Counted from the first letter of the stretch, positions 25,083 through 34,795 are shown. The stretch: 49,561 bases of DNA from an uncultured Clostridium sp. (GCA_946402315.1 CAMIWC010000009.1:1-49561); one strand, 5' to 3'. Numbers and translations: made by a program. Notes: generated by a model not told the origin, from the sequence alone.

Positions 25083-27175
25083 TGTTTTTCTTTAAAGAAT
25101 GTTTCTACGTCTTCTGGATTTGTAGTTATATTAGTAAATGGTAATGAAGATTCAATTGAATCCTTATATTCATTAGGTATTATTCGAGCATCAAGTAAGC
25201 TTACTACTCCAATATCATTTTCTCCTCTAATTAATCTACCAGCACCTTGTTTTAAATCTAGTAACATGCTTGGCATATATACTTTTTCAAATCCTATTCC
25301 TCCACCATATACTTTGGCTTTAGAATCAATAACAGGGTCTACTACTGGGAATGGTAATTTAGGAATTATTACTTGTTGTAATGCTTCTCCCTTAACATCT
25401 ATACCTTCCCAGAAACCAGTTGAAAATAAACACGAATCTGTATCTTCTATAAATTTTTGTTTACTTATATCACTATTGTTTTCATTTTGAAGAATTAAAT
25501 TAAATCCATAATCATTACCTTTTAATCTACTATAAACAGCATTCATATCTGATTTAGAAGTGAATAATACTAAACTTCTTCCATGAGATGCTCTCATCAA
25601 TTTATCTATTTCAGCAGCAATAGATTCTAAGTATTCTTCATGATCTGTATGTCTTGGTGATAAAGCATTTTTAGATATATACATTAAAGCATTATTATCA
25701 TAATCATATGGAGAATCTATTGGTTCTTCTATAGTTATTGAAGTACCTTGAAATTCAGTAGGAGATAATCCAATAGATTCCATAAAGTAACTAAAATCAG
25801 GTTCTCCATCTTCATTTTTACCAGTTGATAAAGTGGCTGAAGTAAATAATTTACCATATCCTTCTTCTTTAAATATTTTAGCTGCTAATCTAGGTATTCT
25901 TTTATCTACACAGCATAATACAACTTTTCTTTTATCTTCTGGTGAGAATGATGACCAATATATATTCTTTCTTTTTTCAAAAGGACTAATCATATCTAAT
26001 ATTGTTGATTTAAATTCAATTAACCTTTGTAATGCAAAATACTGATCTTTACTTAATGGACTTTCTCCAATATTTATTCTTAGGTTATCAAGAAAACCAG
26101 AGAATTCTTGAAATAAAGTGAAGAAAGTTTGAACATCTTCTATTGTTTTTCTAGTTACCGCATAAGGATATCTTCCTTCATCAGTTACTGATTCTTCTTT
26201 TTTCTTCTTAATTGTTGCATTAGTACTACTTCTAATATCACTAAATACTATATTAGCTTGTTGAATAAGTCTTGAAATATTATAATCATTAAAAAAATCA
26301 TGAAATTGATTAAAATCAGCTGCTACTTGAGGACTAGTAAATTGTTTAGAATAAGCATTAATTACTTTTTCCTCGAAAGTATGAGCTTCATCTATTACTA
26401 AAAAAGAAGGTTTATGTAATGGTCCTCTATCTTCAGTTACTTTTTTTCCTTGATATTTATCCATAAAGATTTGTATTGTTTTTCTTTGACTATCAATCTC
26501 CATATCGTGATTAGTAATAATTATATTTCTTGAATCAGCCCAACTTTGTCTTTGCATTTGATATGGACATTTATCTCTAAAATTACAATATCTACAATTT
26601 AAATTACTAACATTAATTTGACTCCAAGCAAGAGGTGTAATGTCTGAATAAGAAGATTTGTCAAAATTCTCCATAGGCATATCTTTTCTAGTCTCTGGAT
26701 TTGGTCCACCAATTCTTTCACTAATTATTTTTTTAAATCTAGTATCACTAGTAGATCTTAAATAAGAATAAGCATTAGCTAAACACACATAATTATTCTT
26801 ACCTTTAGCAATTACTACTGGTGCTTTTACTCCTAATAATTTTTCTACACGTTCTAATTCTGCTTTTAATTGTTCTTGTAAGGCAATAGAAGCAGTTGAA
26901 ACAATAAATCCAGGAAGAGGCATTCCATGTTCTTTAAACTTAGAATAAGTTAAAACTAATGGTACTAAATAGCCCATAGTTTTTCCTGTTCCTACACCAG
27001 CTTCTTGAATTAATACACTTTGATTTTGAATACTATCAAAGACATTATAAGATAATGTTCTTTGATCATTTCTATATACTAATCCAGGAATTTCTCCATT
27101 TTCAATTCGATCATAGAATCTTTCTAATTCTTCGAATATTTCTTCATATACTTTTAAATAATCCATAAACTCCAC
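25070..27175 (-). CDS. DinG-family ATP-dependent DNA helicase
   Basis: 701 residues. Superfamily 2 helicase with Walker A EAGVGTGKT, DEAH box VIDEAHTFEE, an Fe-S domain between them (Cys in NYVCLAN, then NLNCRYCNFRDKCPYQ), and motif VI QGAGRLIRG near the C-terminus. XPD/DinG enzymes unwind DNA 5' to 3' at damage, R-loops or G-quadruplexes. No N-terminal exonuclease domain is present, so this is the short form. The gene starts one base after the rnc stop. Confidence 0.92.
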   Translation of the reverse strand: MEFMDYLKVYEEIFEELERFYDRIENGEIPGLVYRNDQRTLSYNVFDSIQNQSVLIQEAGVGTGKTMGYLVPLVLTYSKFKEHGMPLPGFIVSTASIALQEQLKAELERVEKLLGVKAPVVIAKGKNNYVCLANAYSYLRSTSDTRFKKIISERIGGPNPETRKDMPMENFDKSSYSDITPLAWSQINVSNLNCRYCNFRDKCPYQMQRQSWADSRNIIITNHDMEIDSQRKTIQIFMDKYQGKKVTEDRGPLHKPSFLVIDEAHTFEEKVINAYSKQFTSPQVAADFNQFHDFFNDYNISRLIQQANIVFSDIRSSTNATIKKKKEESVTDEGRYPYAVTRKTIEDVQTFFTLFQEFSGFLDNLRINIGESPLSKDQYFALQRLIEFKSTILDMISPFEKRKNIYWSSFSPEDKRKVVLCCVDKRIPRLAAKIFKEEGYGKLFTSATLSTGKNEDGEPDFSYFMESIGLSPTEFQGTSITIEEPIDSPYDYDNNALMYISKNALSPRHTDHEEYLESIAAEIDKLMRASHGRSLVLFTSKSDMNAVYSRLKGNDYGFNLILQNENNSDISKQKFIEDTDSCLFSTGFWEGIDVKGEALQQVIIPKLPFPVVDPVIDSKAKVYGGGIGFEKVYMPSMLLDLKQGAGRLIRGENDIGVVSLLDARIIPNEYKDSIESSLPFTNITTNPEDVETFFKEKQKRV

Positions 27176-27847
27176 CTACTTATTATTAGCCATTCTTGTT
27201 AAAGCATCTTTAGCAGCTTCTTGTTCTGACTCTTTTTTACTACTACCTATACCTGTTCCATATTTGATATCATCAATCATAACAACAGTAGTAAACTTTT
27301 TATCATGGGCTGGTCCTTCTTCATTTATAAGTACATATTTTAAACTTCTTCTATCAGTTTGTGTATACTCTTGAAGAATAGATTTATAATCACTAAAGAA
27401 TGTTACTTCAGGATTATCTATGTAAGGAACTATTATTTTAAGAACTATTTCTTTTGTTTTATCAAATCCTTGATCTATATATAGAGCCCCAATAAAAGCT
27501 TCAAAGATATCAGCAAGTATTACTTTTTTAAATCTTCCTCCATCTTTTTCTTCTCCATGCCCTACTTTTATATAATTACTAAATCCCAAATCAGATGCAT
27601 ATTTAAAACAAGCATCTTCACAGACATAACTAGCTCTTAATTTAGTCATATCTCCTTCAGGTATATCTAAATTATTATATAGATAGTCACTAGATATTAA
27701 TTCAAGTACTGCATCCCCTAAAAATTCTAATCTTTCATAATCAGCTTTTAGATTATTTTCATTTACATAGGATGAATGAGCAAATGCTGTTTTATATATT
27801 TTTTCGGAATTAGGTACTAAATCTAATTTATTAAATAGTTCATCCAT
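27176..27847 (-). CDS. rnc: Ribonuclease III
   Basis: 223 residues. The endonuclease signature ERLEFLGDAVLEL is at about 41-53 with a second acidic site (ADIFEAFIGALYID). A dsRNA-binding domain fills the last 70 residues (SSKKESEQEAAKDAL). The enzyme cuts rRNA precursors and structured RNAs. It lies immediately before dinG; the usual smc/ftsY neighbours are absent. An extended -10 is 17 bases upstream, sharing the short divergent gap with the plus-strand lipoprotein gene. Confidence 0.96.
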   Translation of the reverse strand: MDELFNKLDLVPNSEKIYKTAFAHSSYVNENNLKADYERLEFLGDAVLELISSDYLYNNLDIPEGDMTKLRASYVCEDACFKYASDLGFSNYIKVGHGEEKDGGRFKKVILADIFEAFIGALYIDQGFDKTKEIVLKIIVPYIDNPEVTFFSDYKSILQEYTQTDRRSLKYVLINEEGPAHDKKFTTVVMIDDIKYGTGIGSSKKESEQEAAKDALTRMANNK

Positions 27848-27863
27848 AAAATCACCTAATATA

Positions 27864-27872
27864 ATTATATCA
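27864..27872 (-). promoter_or_regulatory. Extended -10 promoter element (rnc)
   Basis: TGATATAAT on the minus strand, 17 bases before the start at 27847. Confidence 0.55.
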
Positions 27873-27879
27873 AACTTTA

Positions 27880-27908
27880 TTGAAAAAATAGATAATATTT
27901 AGTAGAAT
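27880..27908 (+). promoter_or_regulatory. Promoter of the ZnuA-like lipoprotein gene
   Basis: TTGAAA (27880-27885), a 17-base spacer, TAGAAT (27903-27908), then GGAGTGG before the ATG at 27931. Confidence 0.65.
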
Positions 27909-27930
27909 TAAATATGATTGGAGTGGTTTA

Positions 27931-28791
27931 ATGAAACGTTTATTATTAAGTAGTTTTATTATCTTATTTATTCTTATCTTAGCAACAGGATGTGTAAAGA
28001 AAGATAGTATGGAAGATATAGATATAATTACATCATCTTATCCAATAGAATATCTGGTAGATAGAATGTATGGAAAGAAATCTAATATAAAGAATATATT
28101 TCCTGACAGTGAAACTATAGATACTTATAAATTAAACAATAAACAATATAAAAACTTTAGTAATAAAGACTTATTTATTTATAATGGTAATAATGCCAGT
28201 AATATAGCACTAGAATTAAGTAATAGAAATAATAATATATTATTAATAGATTCAACTAGAGGTATGAATACAATCTATGGAGTTGAAGAATTATGGTTAG
28301 ATCCATCTAATATGTTAATGATGGCTTTAAATATTAAAACTGGTTTAGTTGAATATATTACTAATAGTTATCTAATAGATGATATAACTTCTAATTATCA
28401 AGATTTAAAAGTAGAATTATCAGAATTAGATGCTGAATATAAACTTAGTTTTGAAAATGCTAAAACTAACACTTTAGTAGTTACTAATAGTGCATTAGGT
28501 TTATTAGAAAAATATGGTTTAAATATAATTGTACTAAATGATAATACATTAGAAAGAACATATAATGATGTAGCAAATTTAGTTAAAAACAACGAAATTA
28601 AATACTTATATATCTTTAATGAAAATGAAATAAATGAAAGAACTCAAAAATTTATAGACGATACAGGTATAACAATTATTAAACTATATAGATTAGACTA
28701 TATAACTGATGAACAAAGAAGTTCAGATAAAAATTATATGACTATAATGAATGAAAACTTAGATTTATTAAAAAATGAATTATATAAATAA
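27931..28791 (+). CDS. ZnuA/TroA-like lipoprotein lacking the metal-binding histidines
   Basis: 286 residues with lipobox LATGC (Cys21). The body aligns with zinc/manganese ABC binding proteins: TSSYPIEYLVDRMYG, SNKDLFIYNGNNAS, LWLDPSNMLMMALNI and LLEKYGLNII. The three usual His ligands are replaced: Asp64 in DTYKLN (family HTYEP), Glu120 in EELWLDP (family PHIWLDP), and Asn186 in TNSALG (family SHDAFG). No permease or ATPase gene is adjacent. Probably a repurposed binding protein, not a classic zinc importer component. Confidence 0.8.
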   Translation: MKRLLLSSFIILFILILATGCVKKDSMEDIDIITSSYPIEYLVDRMYGKKSNIKNIFPDSETIDTYKLNNKQYKNFSNKDLFIYNGNNASNIALELSNRNNNILLIDSTRGMNTIYGVEELWLDPSNMLMMALNIKTGLVEYITNSYLIDDITSNYQDLKVELSELDAEYKLSFENAKTNTLVVTNSALGLLEKYGLNIIVLNDNTLERTYNDVANLVKNNEIKYLYIFNENEINERTQKFIDDTGITIIKLYRLDYITDEQRSSDKNYMTIMNENLDLLKNELYK

Positions 28792-28804
28792 TTAGGAGGT
28801 ACAT

Positions 28805-30274
28805 ATGGAAAATCAAAATATTAAAAAACCCATATCTCCTTTTCTTTTGGAACAAGAAAAGAAAAGACAAGAAGAAAATAAAGTAAATATTCCTTCTATT
28901 CCATTAGAAGAAAAAGAACTCCCTAAAACAGAACCAGTTGTAGAACAGGTAAAAGTACCAGAAATAACTCCAGTTGAACCAACTATTATTCCAGTTAAAG
29001 ATACAAAGAAAGATACTATAATAATTGGAGGTAATGAAAAGACTGCGACTACTACTACCACTACTACAACTACTACTGAAGTTGAACCTACAATAATTGA
29101 AGTAACACCAGTAGTAATACCTACCGAAGAACAAGTACATGTAGAACAAGTTCCAGTTAAACAAAAACCATTAGAAGAAATTGTTCCATTAAGCAAAGAA
29201 GAATTAACTCATTTAGCTATAATAGAAGAAATTAAAGAATACTTAGATGATGATTTAAAAGAAATAAATGAATTAGCTTATAAAATAAAAGTATTAAAAG
29301 AACAAGAAGAAGATGAAGTTCTACTAAAAGAACAAGAAGAAATAAAAAGACAATTAGAATTACTTATTCAAAGAATTGAAGAATTAAGAAAAAAGTATGA
29401 AGAGTTATATGTTAAGATTAAAGCTAAAGATATATCTCTAATAGATAATGATGTGCTTGAGATATCCATTAAAGATTACATTGAAGATACTAAAGAAGGA
29501 CAAGATACTAGTCAGTATTTTGATCAAATAGTTGAAGTATCTTACTACTTAGATTTATTAAATAAAATTATTGAAGTTGATCAAGCTAAAGATGAATTAT
29601 CTGTTGAAGTAGATCAAAAGATAGATCGTTTTGAAGAAAGAGATCAAGATTTTGAAGAAGCTCAAGATCAAGCAGTAGATATAGATAAAATTAATTATGA
29701 TATAAAATTATATAATGAAACTGTTTCTAAAGCATTAGAACAAATAGAAAGAGAAATGCATAGTTCTACAGAGGTATCTAGAAGAGTTGAAACTACTACT
29801 AATAGAGCTATTAACTTTGGTAGAATTATAGCGGCTACAATAATGCTTGCTGAATCACCTAGAATCCCACCTACTCCAACAGGAAGTTTATTAAGAGGTG
29901 GATTAGTTGGTTTAGCAATTCATTTACTTCTACATGCTACATATAATGAAACAACTACCAGAAGAATAACTACTATTACTTATAAAGATTTCAAACAAGA
30001 TATCTTAAAAGGACAAGAAATTATTACTCAATCTTTAAAATTAATTGGTACTTCATATGAAGAACTAGAAGAAATAAAAAAGAAATTTGATGAAGAGTTC
30101 AGTGAATACGCTAATCAAATTCCAGAATATGCAAAACTAATTAAAGATTTAATAGATTTAGAAAAAGAATTACAAAGACAAGAAGAACAAGCTTATAGAT
30201 ATCAAAAACAATTAGATGAACAATTGGTAGAAAATGAAACTAAAGTCAAAAAAATAGAAGAAATTACAGATTAA
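28805..30274 (+). CDS. Coiled-coil protein with Pro/Thr-rich N-terminus
   Basis: 489 residues, 13 bases after the ZnuA-like gene with AGGAGG before its ATG. Residues 1-135 are Pro/Glu/Val-rich and contain a run of ten Thr (about 80-90). Residues 140-325 are strongly charged helix, likely coiled coil. A short hydrophobic section (about 336-382, with GRIIAATIMLAES and LVGLAIHLLLHA) could be one or two membrane segments. The C-terminal 100 residues are again coiled coil. It could be a scaffold or membrane-associated structural protein. No family recognised. Confidence 0.7.
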   Translation: MENQNIKKPISPFLLEQEKKRQEENKVNIPSIPLEEKELPKTEPVVEQVKVPEITPVEPTIIPVKDTKKDTIIIGGNEKTATTTTTTTTTTEVEPTIIEVTPVVIPTEEQVHVEQVPVKQKPLEEIVPLSKEELTHLAIIEEIKEYLDDDLKEINELAYKIKVLKEQEEDEVLLKEQEEIKRQLELLIQRIEELRKKYEELYVKIKAKDISLIDNDVLEISIKDYIEDTKEGQDTSQYFDQIVEVSYYLDLLNKIIEVDQAKDELSVEVDQKIDRFEERDQDFEEAQDQAVDIDKINYDIKLYNETVSKALEQIEREMHSSTEVSRRVETTTNRAINFGRIIAATIMLAESPRIPPTPTGSLLRGGLVGLAIHLLLHATYNETTTRRITTITYKDFKQDILKGQEIITQSLKLIGTSYEELEEIKKKFDEEFSEYANQIPEYAKLIKDLIDLEKELQRQEEQAYRYQKQLDEQLVENETKVKKIEEITD

Positions 30275-30290
30275 TTTCTTCTTTTATTTT
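30257..30290 (+). terminator. Terminator between convergent genes
   Basis: GAAGAAATTA/TAATTTCTTC with a 5-base loop (30257-30281), then a TTTTATTTT run on the plus strand. It overlaps the stop at 30272 and precedes the convergent gene's stop at 30289. Confidence 0.75.
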
Positions 30291-31395
30291 ACATATCAAA
30301 TTTAAAGTCTCCATTTTCATTAACAGATGGTGACTGAACTTCATCACTACTATCCTTCTTGTGTTTAACAATAAATAATATTAATACTGTAAAGAAGAAA
30401 GTAAGAATACTAGTTATAATACATGGAACAATAGGACTAGATCCATTTGATTTAGTTTTAGTACCAGTTACATTAACACTTATTTCAGTTTTAACTAAAC
30501 CAGCACTAATAGTTATAGTAGCATCTCCTTCACCCATTGCATGGATATTTAAATCTTTATCAATAATTACTACATTATCATCACTAGACTTAATAATAAT
30601 ATCTTCATCTTTTACTGTTGCATCAAAAGGGTCTAGTGTATAAACTATCTTTTTCTTATCCCCTACTTTAAGTTTCATTTCTTTTTCTTTTATTTTTATT
30701 TCTTTAAGTTCAATAGGATCTTTCATAACTGTAAAAGTAGCAGATTTCTCAACATTTCCAGAACGAATAATAACATAGGCATCACCTTCACCAGTTGCGG
30801 TAACTAATCCTGTTTCAGATACAGTTATAATATTATTATCACTACTTGTAAAAGTAACTGTTTTATCATTAGCATTATCTGGATATACAGTAACACTTAA
30901 TTGAGATGTATCTCCAATAGATAAAGTATTTTTATAACTATCTAAAGTAATACTAGATACTTCAATTATCTTCTCTTTTTTATTAATTGTAACTTTACTA
31001 CTAGCAGACTCTGCCGCTACCGTTTCACTAGCTACAACATTAATAGTTTGATTAGAAGTAAAAGTCTTTTTTATTTTAAAGACTGGATATACTAAACTAG
31101 TACCATCTTCACTACAAGTTATTTCATTATTAGAATAAGAACAATTCCCATTTCCAGGCTCAAATCCTACTAATTGTAAATATTCTGTGTCATAACTAAA
31201 AGTTATAACTACACTAGAAGTACTAGATTGTTTACCTAATACATTTAAACTAAGTGTTATATAATTACCTGATTCTGTTGCTTCAGGTACACTTTTAGTA
31301 GTTAAACTAACACTAGATAAAGCTTCTACTTTAATACCAATAAATAATATAAATAAAGATATAAATATAAACATATATTTCTTCATATTATTCAC
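30289..31395 (-). CDS. Surface protein with cohesin-like and two BIG2 domains
   Basis: 368 residues. A signal peptide (about 1-25) precedes a beta-rich domain (about 28-140) resembling cohesin-type folds (VVITFSYDTEYLQLVGF). Two bacterial Ig-like group 2 domains follow (about 145-225 and 228-312; VYPDNANDKTVTFTSSD and GEGDAYVIIRSG are typical). A C-terminal membrane helix (about 325-345) and short tail anchor it. This layout suits an adhesin or envelope scaffold. Convergent to the coiled-coil gene. Confidence 0.85.
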   Translation of the reverse strand: MNNMKKYMFIFISLFILFIGIKVEALSSVSLTTKSVPEATESGNYITLSLNVLGKQSSTSSVVITFSYDTEYLQLVGFEPGNGNCSYSNNEITCSEDGTSLVYPVFKIKKTFTSNQTINVVASETVAAESASSKVTINKKEKIIEVSSITLDSYKNTLSIGDTSQLSVTVYPDNANDKTVTFTSSDNNIITVSETGLVTATGEGDAYVIIRSGNVEKSATFTVMKDPIELKEIKIKEKEMKLKVGDKKKIVYTLDPFDATVKDEDIIIKSSDDNVVIIDKDLNIHAMGEGDATITISAGLVKTEISVNVTGTKTKSNGSSPIVPCIITSILTFFFTVLILFIVKHKKDSSDEVQSPSVNENGDFKFDM

Positions 31396-31441
31396 CTCTA
31401 TTATAATTTAACATATTTTTAAAGAGATTTTTTTTAAAAAA

Positions 31442-31466
31442 GAAAAAAATATGTAAATTTACATAT
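31442..31466 (-). terminator. Terminator after gmk
   Basis: ATATGTAAATTTACATAT is a perfect 18-base palindrome (31449-31466) followed by a T7 run on the minus strand; it overlaps the gmk stop. Confidence 0.75.
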
Positions 31467-32151
31467 CTTCATCTATCTTAATTTCTTTATTAAGCATCTC
31501 TTTATCACCAAGCATAATCTCGTGAATATAATCTTCTGGAGTATTAAGTACTACTTCTTCTATACGATCACATCTACATTTTTCAGATATAAGTATAGCT
31601 TCAATCTTTTTTATAGTATTATTAATCTCATCATTAACTACTACATAGTTATATTTAGTTACTTCATTCATTTCTTTATAAGCAGTTAAGAATCTTTGAT
31701 TAATCTTTTCTTCAGAATCAGTTCCTCTATTCTTAAGTCTTTTCTTTAATTCATCTAAGCTTGGTGGAAATAAAAAGATAAATATCGCTTCAGGTATGAG
31801 TTCTTTTATTTGCATAGCACCTTGTATTTCTATTACAAGAAAGACATCTATTCCTTTATCAAGTTTCTCATTTATATATTTCTTAGGAGTACCATAATAA
31901 TTATTTACATATTTAGCATATTCTAAGAAGAATCCTTCTTCTATTTTCTCTTCAAATTCTTTCTTACTAACATAGTAATAATTCTTCCCATCTTCTTCTC
32001 CATCTCTTATAGGTCTAGAAGTCATAGAAACAGATACCCATGAATCTTTATGGGTTTTAGTATATTCATTCACAATAGTATCTTTTCCTACTCCAGAAGG
32101 TCCTGAAATAACTATTAAACTACCTTTAGTTTTAGTCTTAATTAAACTCAT
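31459..32151 (-). CDS. gmk: Guanylate kinase
   Basis: 230 residues. P-loop GPSGVGKDT, GMP-binding TSRPIRDGEEDGKNYYYVS, and a lid region KKRLKNRGTD. It turns GMP into GDP with ATP. About 25 residues longer than typical at the C-terminus (VVLNTPEDYIHEIMLGDKE and after), with no known domain there. It stands alone after the rpsB-tsf terminator; the usual rpoZ (omega) and coaBC partners are not next to it. Confidence 0.95.
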   Translation of the reverse strand: MSLIKTKTKGSLIVISGPSGVGKDTIVNEYTKTHKDSWVSVSMTSRPIRDGEEDGKNYYYVSKKEFEEKIEEGFFLEYAKYVNNYYGTPKKYINEKLDKGIDVFLVIEIQGAMQIKELIPEAIFIFLFPPSLDELKKRLKNRGTDSEEKINQRFLTAYKEMNEVTKYNYVVVNDEINNTIKKIEAILISEKCRCDRIEEVVLNTPEDYIHEIMLGDKEMLNKEIKIDEDM

Positions 32152-32187
32152 ACTATCACCTAGAAATAATATAACATAATTTTAAAA

Positions 32188-32212
32188 ACAAAAAAACGGA
32201 TTACTCCGTTTT
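32188..32212 (-). terminator. Terminator of the infC...tsf operon
   Basis: AAAACGGA/TCCGTTTT with a 4-base loop (32193-32212) and a T7 run on the minus strand, directly after the tsf stop. Confidence 0.9.
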
Positions 32213-32214
32213 TA

Positions 32215-33087
32215 TTATCCATTAATTTGATTCATTACTTCTTCAGCGAAGTTTTCTTGTCTCTTTTCGATTCCTTCTCCTACTTCGTAACGAATAAATG
32301 ATTTAATAACTCCACCATTATTTTTAGCAAATGCTTCAACAGTTAAGTCTGGATCTTTAATAAATTCTTGTTCTACTAAGCAGTTTTCTTTATAGAATTT
32401 ATTAATTCTACCATTAACCATCTTTTCAGCTATATCTGCAGGTTTACCTTCATTCATAGCTTGTTCTTTAATGATTTCTTTTTCATGATCAAGTACATCA
32501 GCAGGAACTGCTTCACGATTTAAATATCCAGGATTCATAGCAGCTACATGCATAGCAACATCTTTAGCTACATCTTCATTACCACCTTCAAGAACAGTAA
32601 TAACTCCAATTCTTCCTCCCATATGTGAATAAATTCCAAATACTTCATTGTCAGCTTTAGTTACTCTTTCAAATCTTCTAAAACTTAATTTTTCTCCAAT
32701 AGTAGCAATTAAGTTTACTAAGTATTCACTAATTTTACCATTAGGAGTTTCTACTTCCATAGCTTCTTCCATTGTCTTAGCACTACTATTTAAAATAGCA
32801 TTACTAACTTCATCAACAAATGTTTTAAACTTTTCATTTTTAGCCACGAAGTCAGTTTCAGAGTTAACTTCTATAATAACAGCAGTATTTCCATTAACTA
32901 CGATATTAGTTAATCCTTCAGCTGCGATTCTTGATTCTTTTTTTGCAGCTTTAGCTGTTCCTTTTTTTCTTAAATAATCGATTGCTCCATCCATATCTCC
33001 TTTAGATTCTTCAAGAGCAGTTTTACAATCAGCTATACCAGCTCCAGTTTTTTCTCTTAGAGCTTTTACATCTTCAATTGTATACAT
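32215..33087 (-). CDS. tsf: Elongation factor Ts
   Basis: 290 residues. An N-terminal UBA-like helix set (LREKTGAGIADCKTALEESKGD) is followed by the TDFVAKNEKF motif that contacts EF-Tu and the two EF-Ts core repeats. It recharges EF-Tu with GTP. It follows rpsB by 11 bases in the usual order. pyrH and frr, which often come next, are absent; a terminator follows. Confidence 0.97.
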   Translation of the reverse strand: MYTIEDVKALREKTGAGIADCKTALEESKGDMDGAIDYLRKKGTAKAAKKESRIAAEGLTNIVVNGNTAVIIEVNSETDFVAKNEKFKTFVDEVSNAILNSSAKTMEEAMEVETPNGKISEYLVNLIATIGEKLSFRRFERVTKADNEVFGIYSHMGGRIGVITVLEGGNEDVAKDVAMHVAAMNPGYLNREAVPADVLDHEKEIIKEQAMNEGKPADIAEKMVNGRINKFYKENCLVEQEFIKDPDLTVEAFAKNNGGVIKSFIRYEVGEGIEKRQENFAEEVMNQING

Positions 33088-33098
33088 ATTATTCCTCC

Positions 33099-34100
33099 TT
33101 ATTTTAATGCACTGATTAAATCAGCTTTTTTCATTGTAGAATAACCTTTTACCCCTTGTTCTTTAGCTATAGTTTTTAATTCAGTTAAAGTCATATCATC
33201 ATAGTTAGGTTTTTCTTCTTTTTTAGTCTCTTTCTTAGCTGGTTTCTTTTCAACCTTTTCTTCAACTACTTCTTCTTTAGATTCTTCTTTAACTTCTTCA
33301 ACTTTTTTTGCTTTCTTTTCTTTTTTTGGTTCAACTGGTTCTTCATCCATTGGAGGTACCATATCGTCTTTAATCTCTTTTACTGATTTTTCATCTTCTG
33401 TAATATAGTCAACTAATTCTCTTCCTGTTGCTTCACAAATAGCATTAGTTAATACTCCAATCATTAATTTAACACTTCTTACAGCATCATCATTTCCTGG
33501 AATAACATAGTCAACCATATCTGGATCACAGTTAGTGTCTACTACACCAAATACTGGGATTCCTAGAATTCTTGCTTCTTTAATAGCAATTTCTTCTTTT
33601 TTAGGATCAACAATAACTAGAGCATTAGGAAGTTTTCTCATTTCTCTAATTCCTCTTAAGTTTTTGTTTAATTTATCATATTCTTTTCTTATTTTAATAA
33701 CTTCTTTTTTAGGAAGAAGATTGAATACTCCATCTTTTTCCATATTTTCAATATCTTCCATTCTTTTAATTCTTGAACGGATTGTTCTAAAGTTAGTAAG
33801 AGTTCCTCCTAACCATCTTTCATTTACAAAATAGTTATCTGTTCTTAAAGCATTTTCTTCAGCTGCTTCTTGAGCTTGTTTTTTAGTACCAACAAATAGT
33901 ACTTTTCCTTCAGCTTCTGCTATTTTTTTCATAGCATCATATGCTTCTTCTAACATTTTAACTGTTTTTTGTAAATCGATTATATAGATATCATCTCTAG
34001 ATGTATAGATATATTCTTTCATCTTAGGATTCCATCTTCTTTTTTGGTGTCCAAATTGAACACCAGCTTCTAATAAATAATTCATTGAAACTACTGTCAT
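33099..34100 (-). CDS. rpsB: 30S ribosomal protein S2 with Rho_N-like C-terminal extension
   Basis: 333 residues against a usual 240-260. The S2 core fills about 1-235 ([39 protein letters not shown]). A Lys/Glu-rich linker (about 240-298) leads to a 34-residue end domain starting [17 protein letters not shown] and closing with [12 protein letters not shown]. That end matches the Rho N-terminal/SAP-like helical fold known to bind nucleic acids. L20 in the same operon carries a similar end. The 92-base gap before rpsB has no terminator. Confidence 0.95.
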   Translation of the reverse strand: MTVVSMNYLLEAGVQFGHQKRRWNPKMKEYIYTSRDDIYIIDLQKTVKMLEEAYDAMKKIAEAEGKVLFVGTKKQAQEAAEENALRTDNYFVNERWLGGTLTNFRTIRSRIKRMEDIENMEKDGVFNLLPKKEVIKIRKEYDKLNKNLRGIREMRKLPNALVIVDPKKEEIAIKEARILGIPVFGVVDTNCDPDMVDYVIPGNDDAVRSVKLMIGVLTNAICEATGRELVDYITEDEKSVKEIKDDMVPPMDEEPVEPKKEKKAKKVEEVKEESKEEVVEEKVEKKPAKKETKKEEKPNYDDMTLTELKTIAKEQGVKGYSTMKKADLISALK

Positions 34101-34192
34101 AATTTTAATTTTCCTTTCGTTATTACACTTATTAATTTCTAAAATTTACCACTCATATGAGCACTAGATAAATAAATCCATTAATATGATTA

Positions 34193-34795
34193 TTATTTAG
34201 ATAAAGCTTCAACTAGTTCAGCTTTTTTCATTTTACTAGCACCTTCTATTTTCTTTTTAGATGCTAATTCTTTTAATTCAGCAACTGTCATAGAAGAATA
34301 ATCTACTTTCTTAGTAGTTGCTTTCTTAACTTCTTTCTTTTCTTCAACCTTTTCTTCTTTTTTAGCTTCTGTTTTTACTTCTTTCTTTGTTCCTTTAACG
34401 ATTTCATTCTTTACTTCTTTTGGAGCAGCTTTAGCTTTTCCATCTAGTCCAGCTTTAGCAACTTTTACAAGTTCAGTAAATGCTTTAGGATCATTGATAG
34501 CTATTTCAGAAAGCATCTTTCTATTTACATCAACACCAGCTTTGTTTAAACCACTAATGAATCTAGAATAACTAATTTCATTTTCACGGCAAGCTGCGTT
34601 AATTCTTGTAATCCATAATTTTCTAAAATCTCTTTTCTTTTGTTTACGATCACGGAAAGCATATTGTCCAGAATGCATTAATTGTTCTTTTGCAGTTCTG
34701 TATAATCTGTGTTTACTACCAAAATATCCTTTAGCAGCTTTAAGTACTTTCTTATGACGTTTCTTAGAAACAGTTCCAGTCTTTACTCTTGTCAT
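34193..34795 (-). CDS. rplT: 50S ribosomal protein L20 with Rho_N-like C-terminal extension
   Basis: 200 residues against a usual 117-120. The L20 core (1-118) is normal: [20 protein letters not shown] and [15 protein letters not shown]. After an Ala/Lys/Glu-rich linker (about 119-164) comes a 35-residue end domain ([17 protein letters not shown]... [11 protein letters not shown]). About half its residues match the S2 end domain. L20 is needed early in 50S assembly and in many Firmicutes represses its own operon through the infC leader. It follows rpmI by 12 bases. Confidence 0.95.
   Translation of the reverse strand: MTRVKTGTVSKKRHKKVLKAAKGYFGSKHRLYRTAKEQLMHSGQYAFRDRKQKKRDFRKLWITRINAACRENEISYSRFISGLNKAGVDVNRKMLSEIAINDPKAFTELVKVAKAGLDGKAKAAPKEVKNEIVKGTKKEVKTEAKKEEKVEEKKEVKKATTKKVDYSSMTVAELKELASKKKIEGASKMKKAELVEALSK

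Noticed and set aside
25266-26045. Plus-strand frames inside dinG
   Set aside because: Shadows of a conserved helicase gene; no start signals.
28813-29196. Minus-strand frame with a long Val run and many Cys/Ser, and a second one rich in Phe/Tyr/Trp
   Set aside because: Both are antisense shadows of the Thr-repeat and Pro/Glu-rich coding sequence at 28805.
34101-34192. Separate regulated leader for rpsB
   Set aside because: Only a short palindrome (CTCATATGAG) was found; no convincing promoter, terminator or known S2 leader motif.
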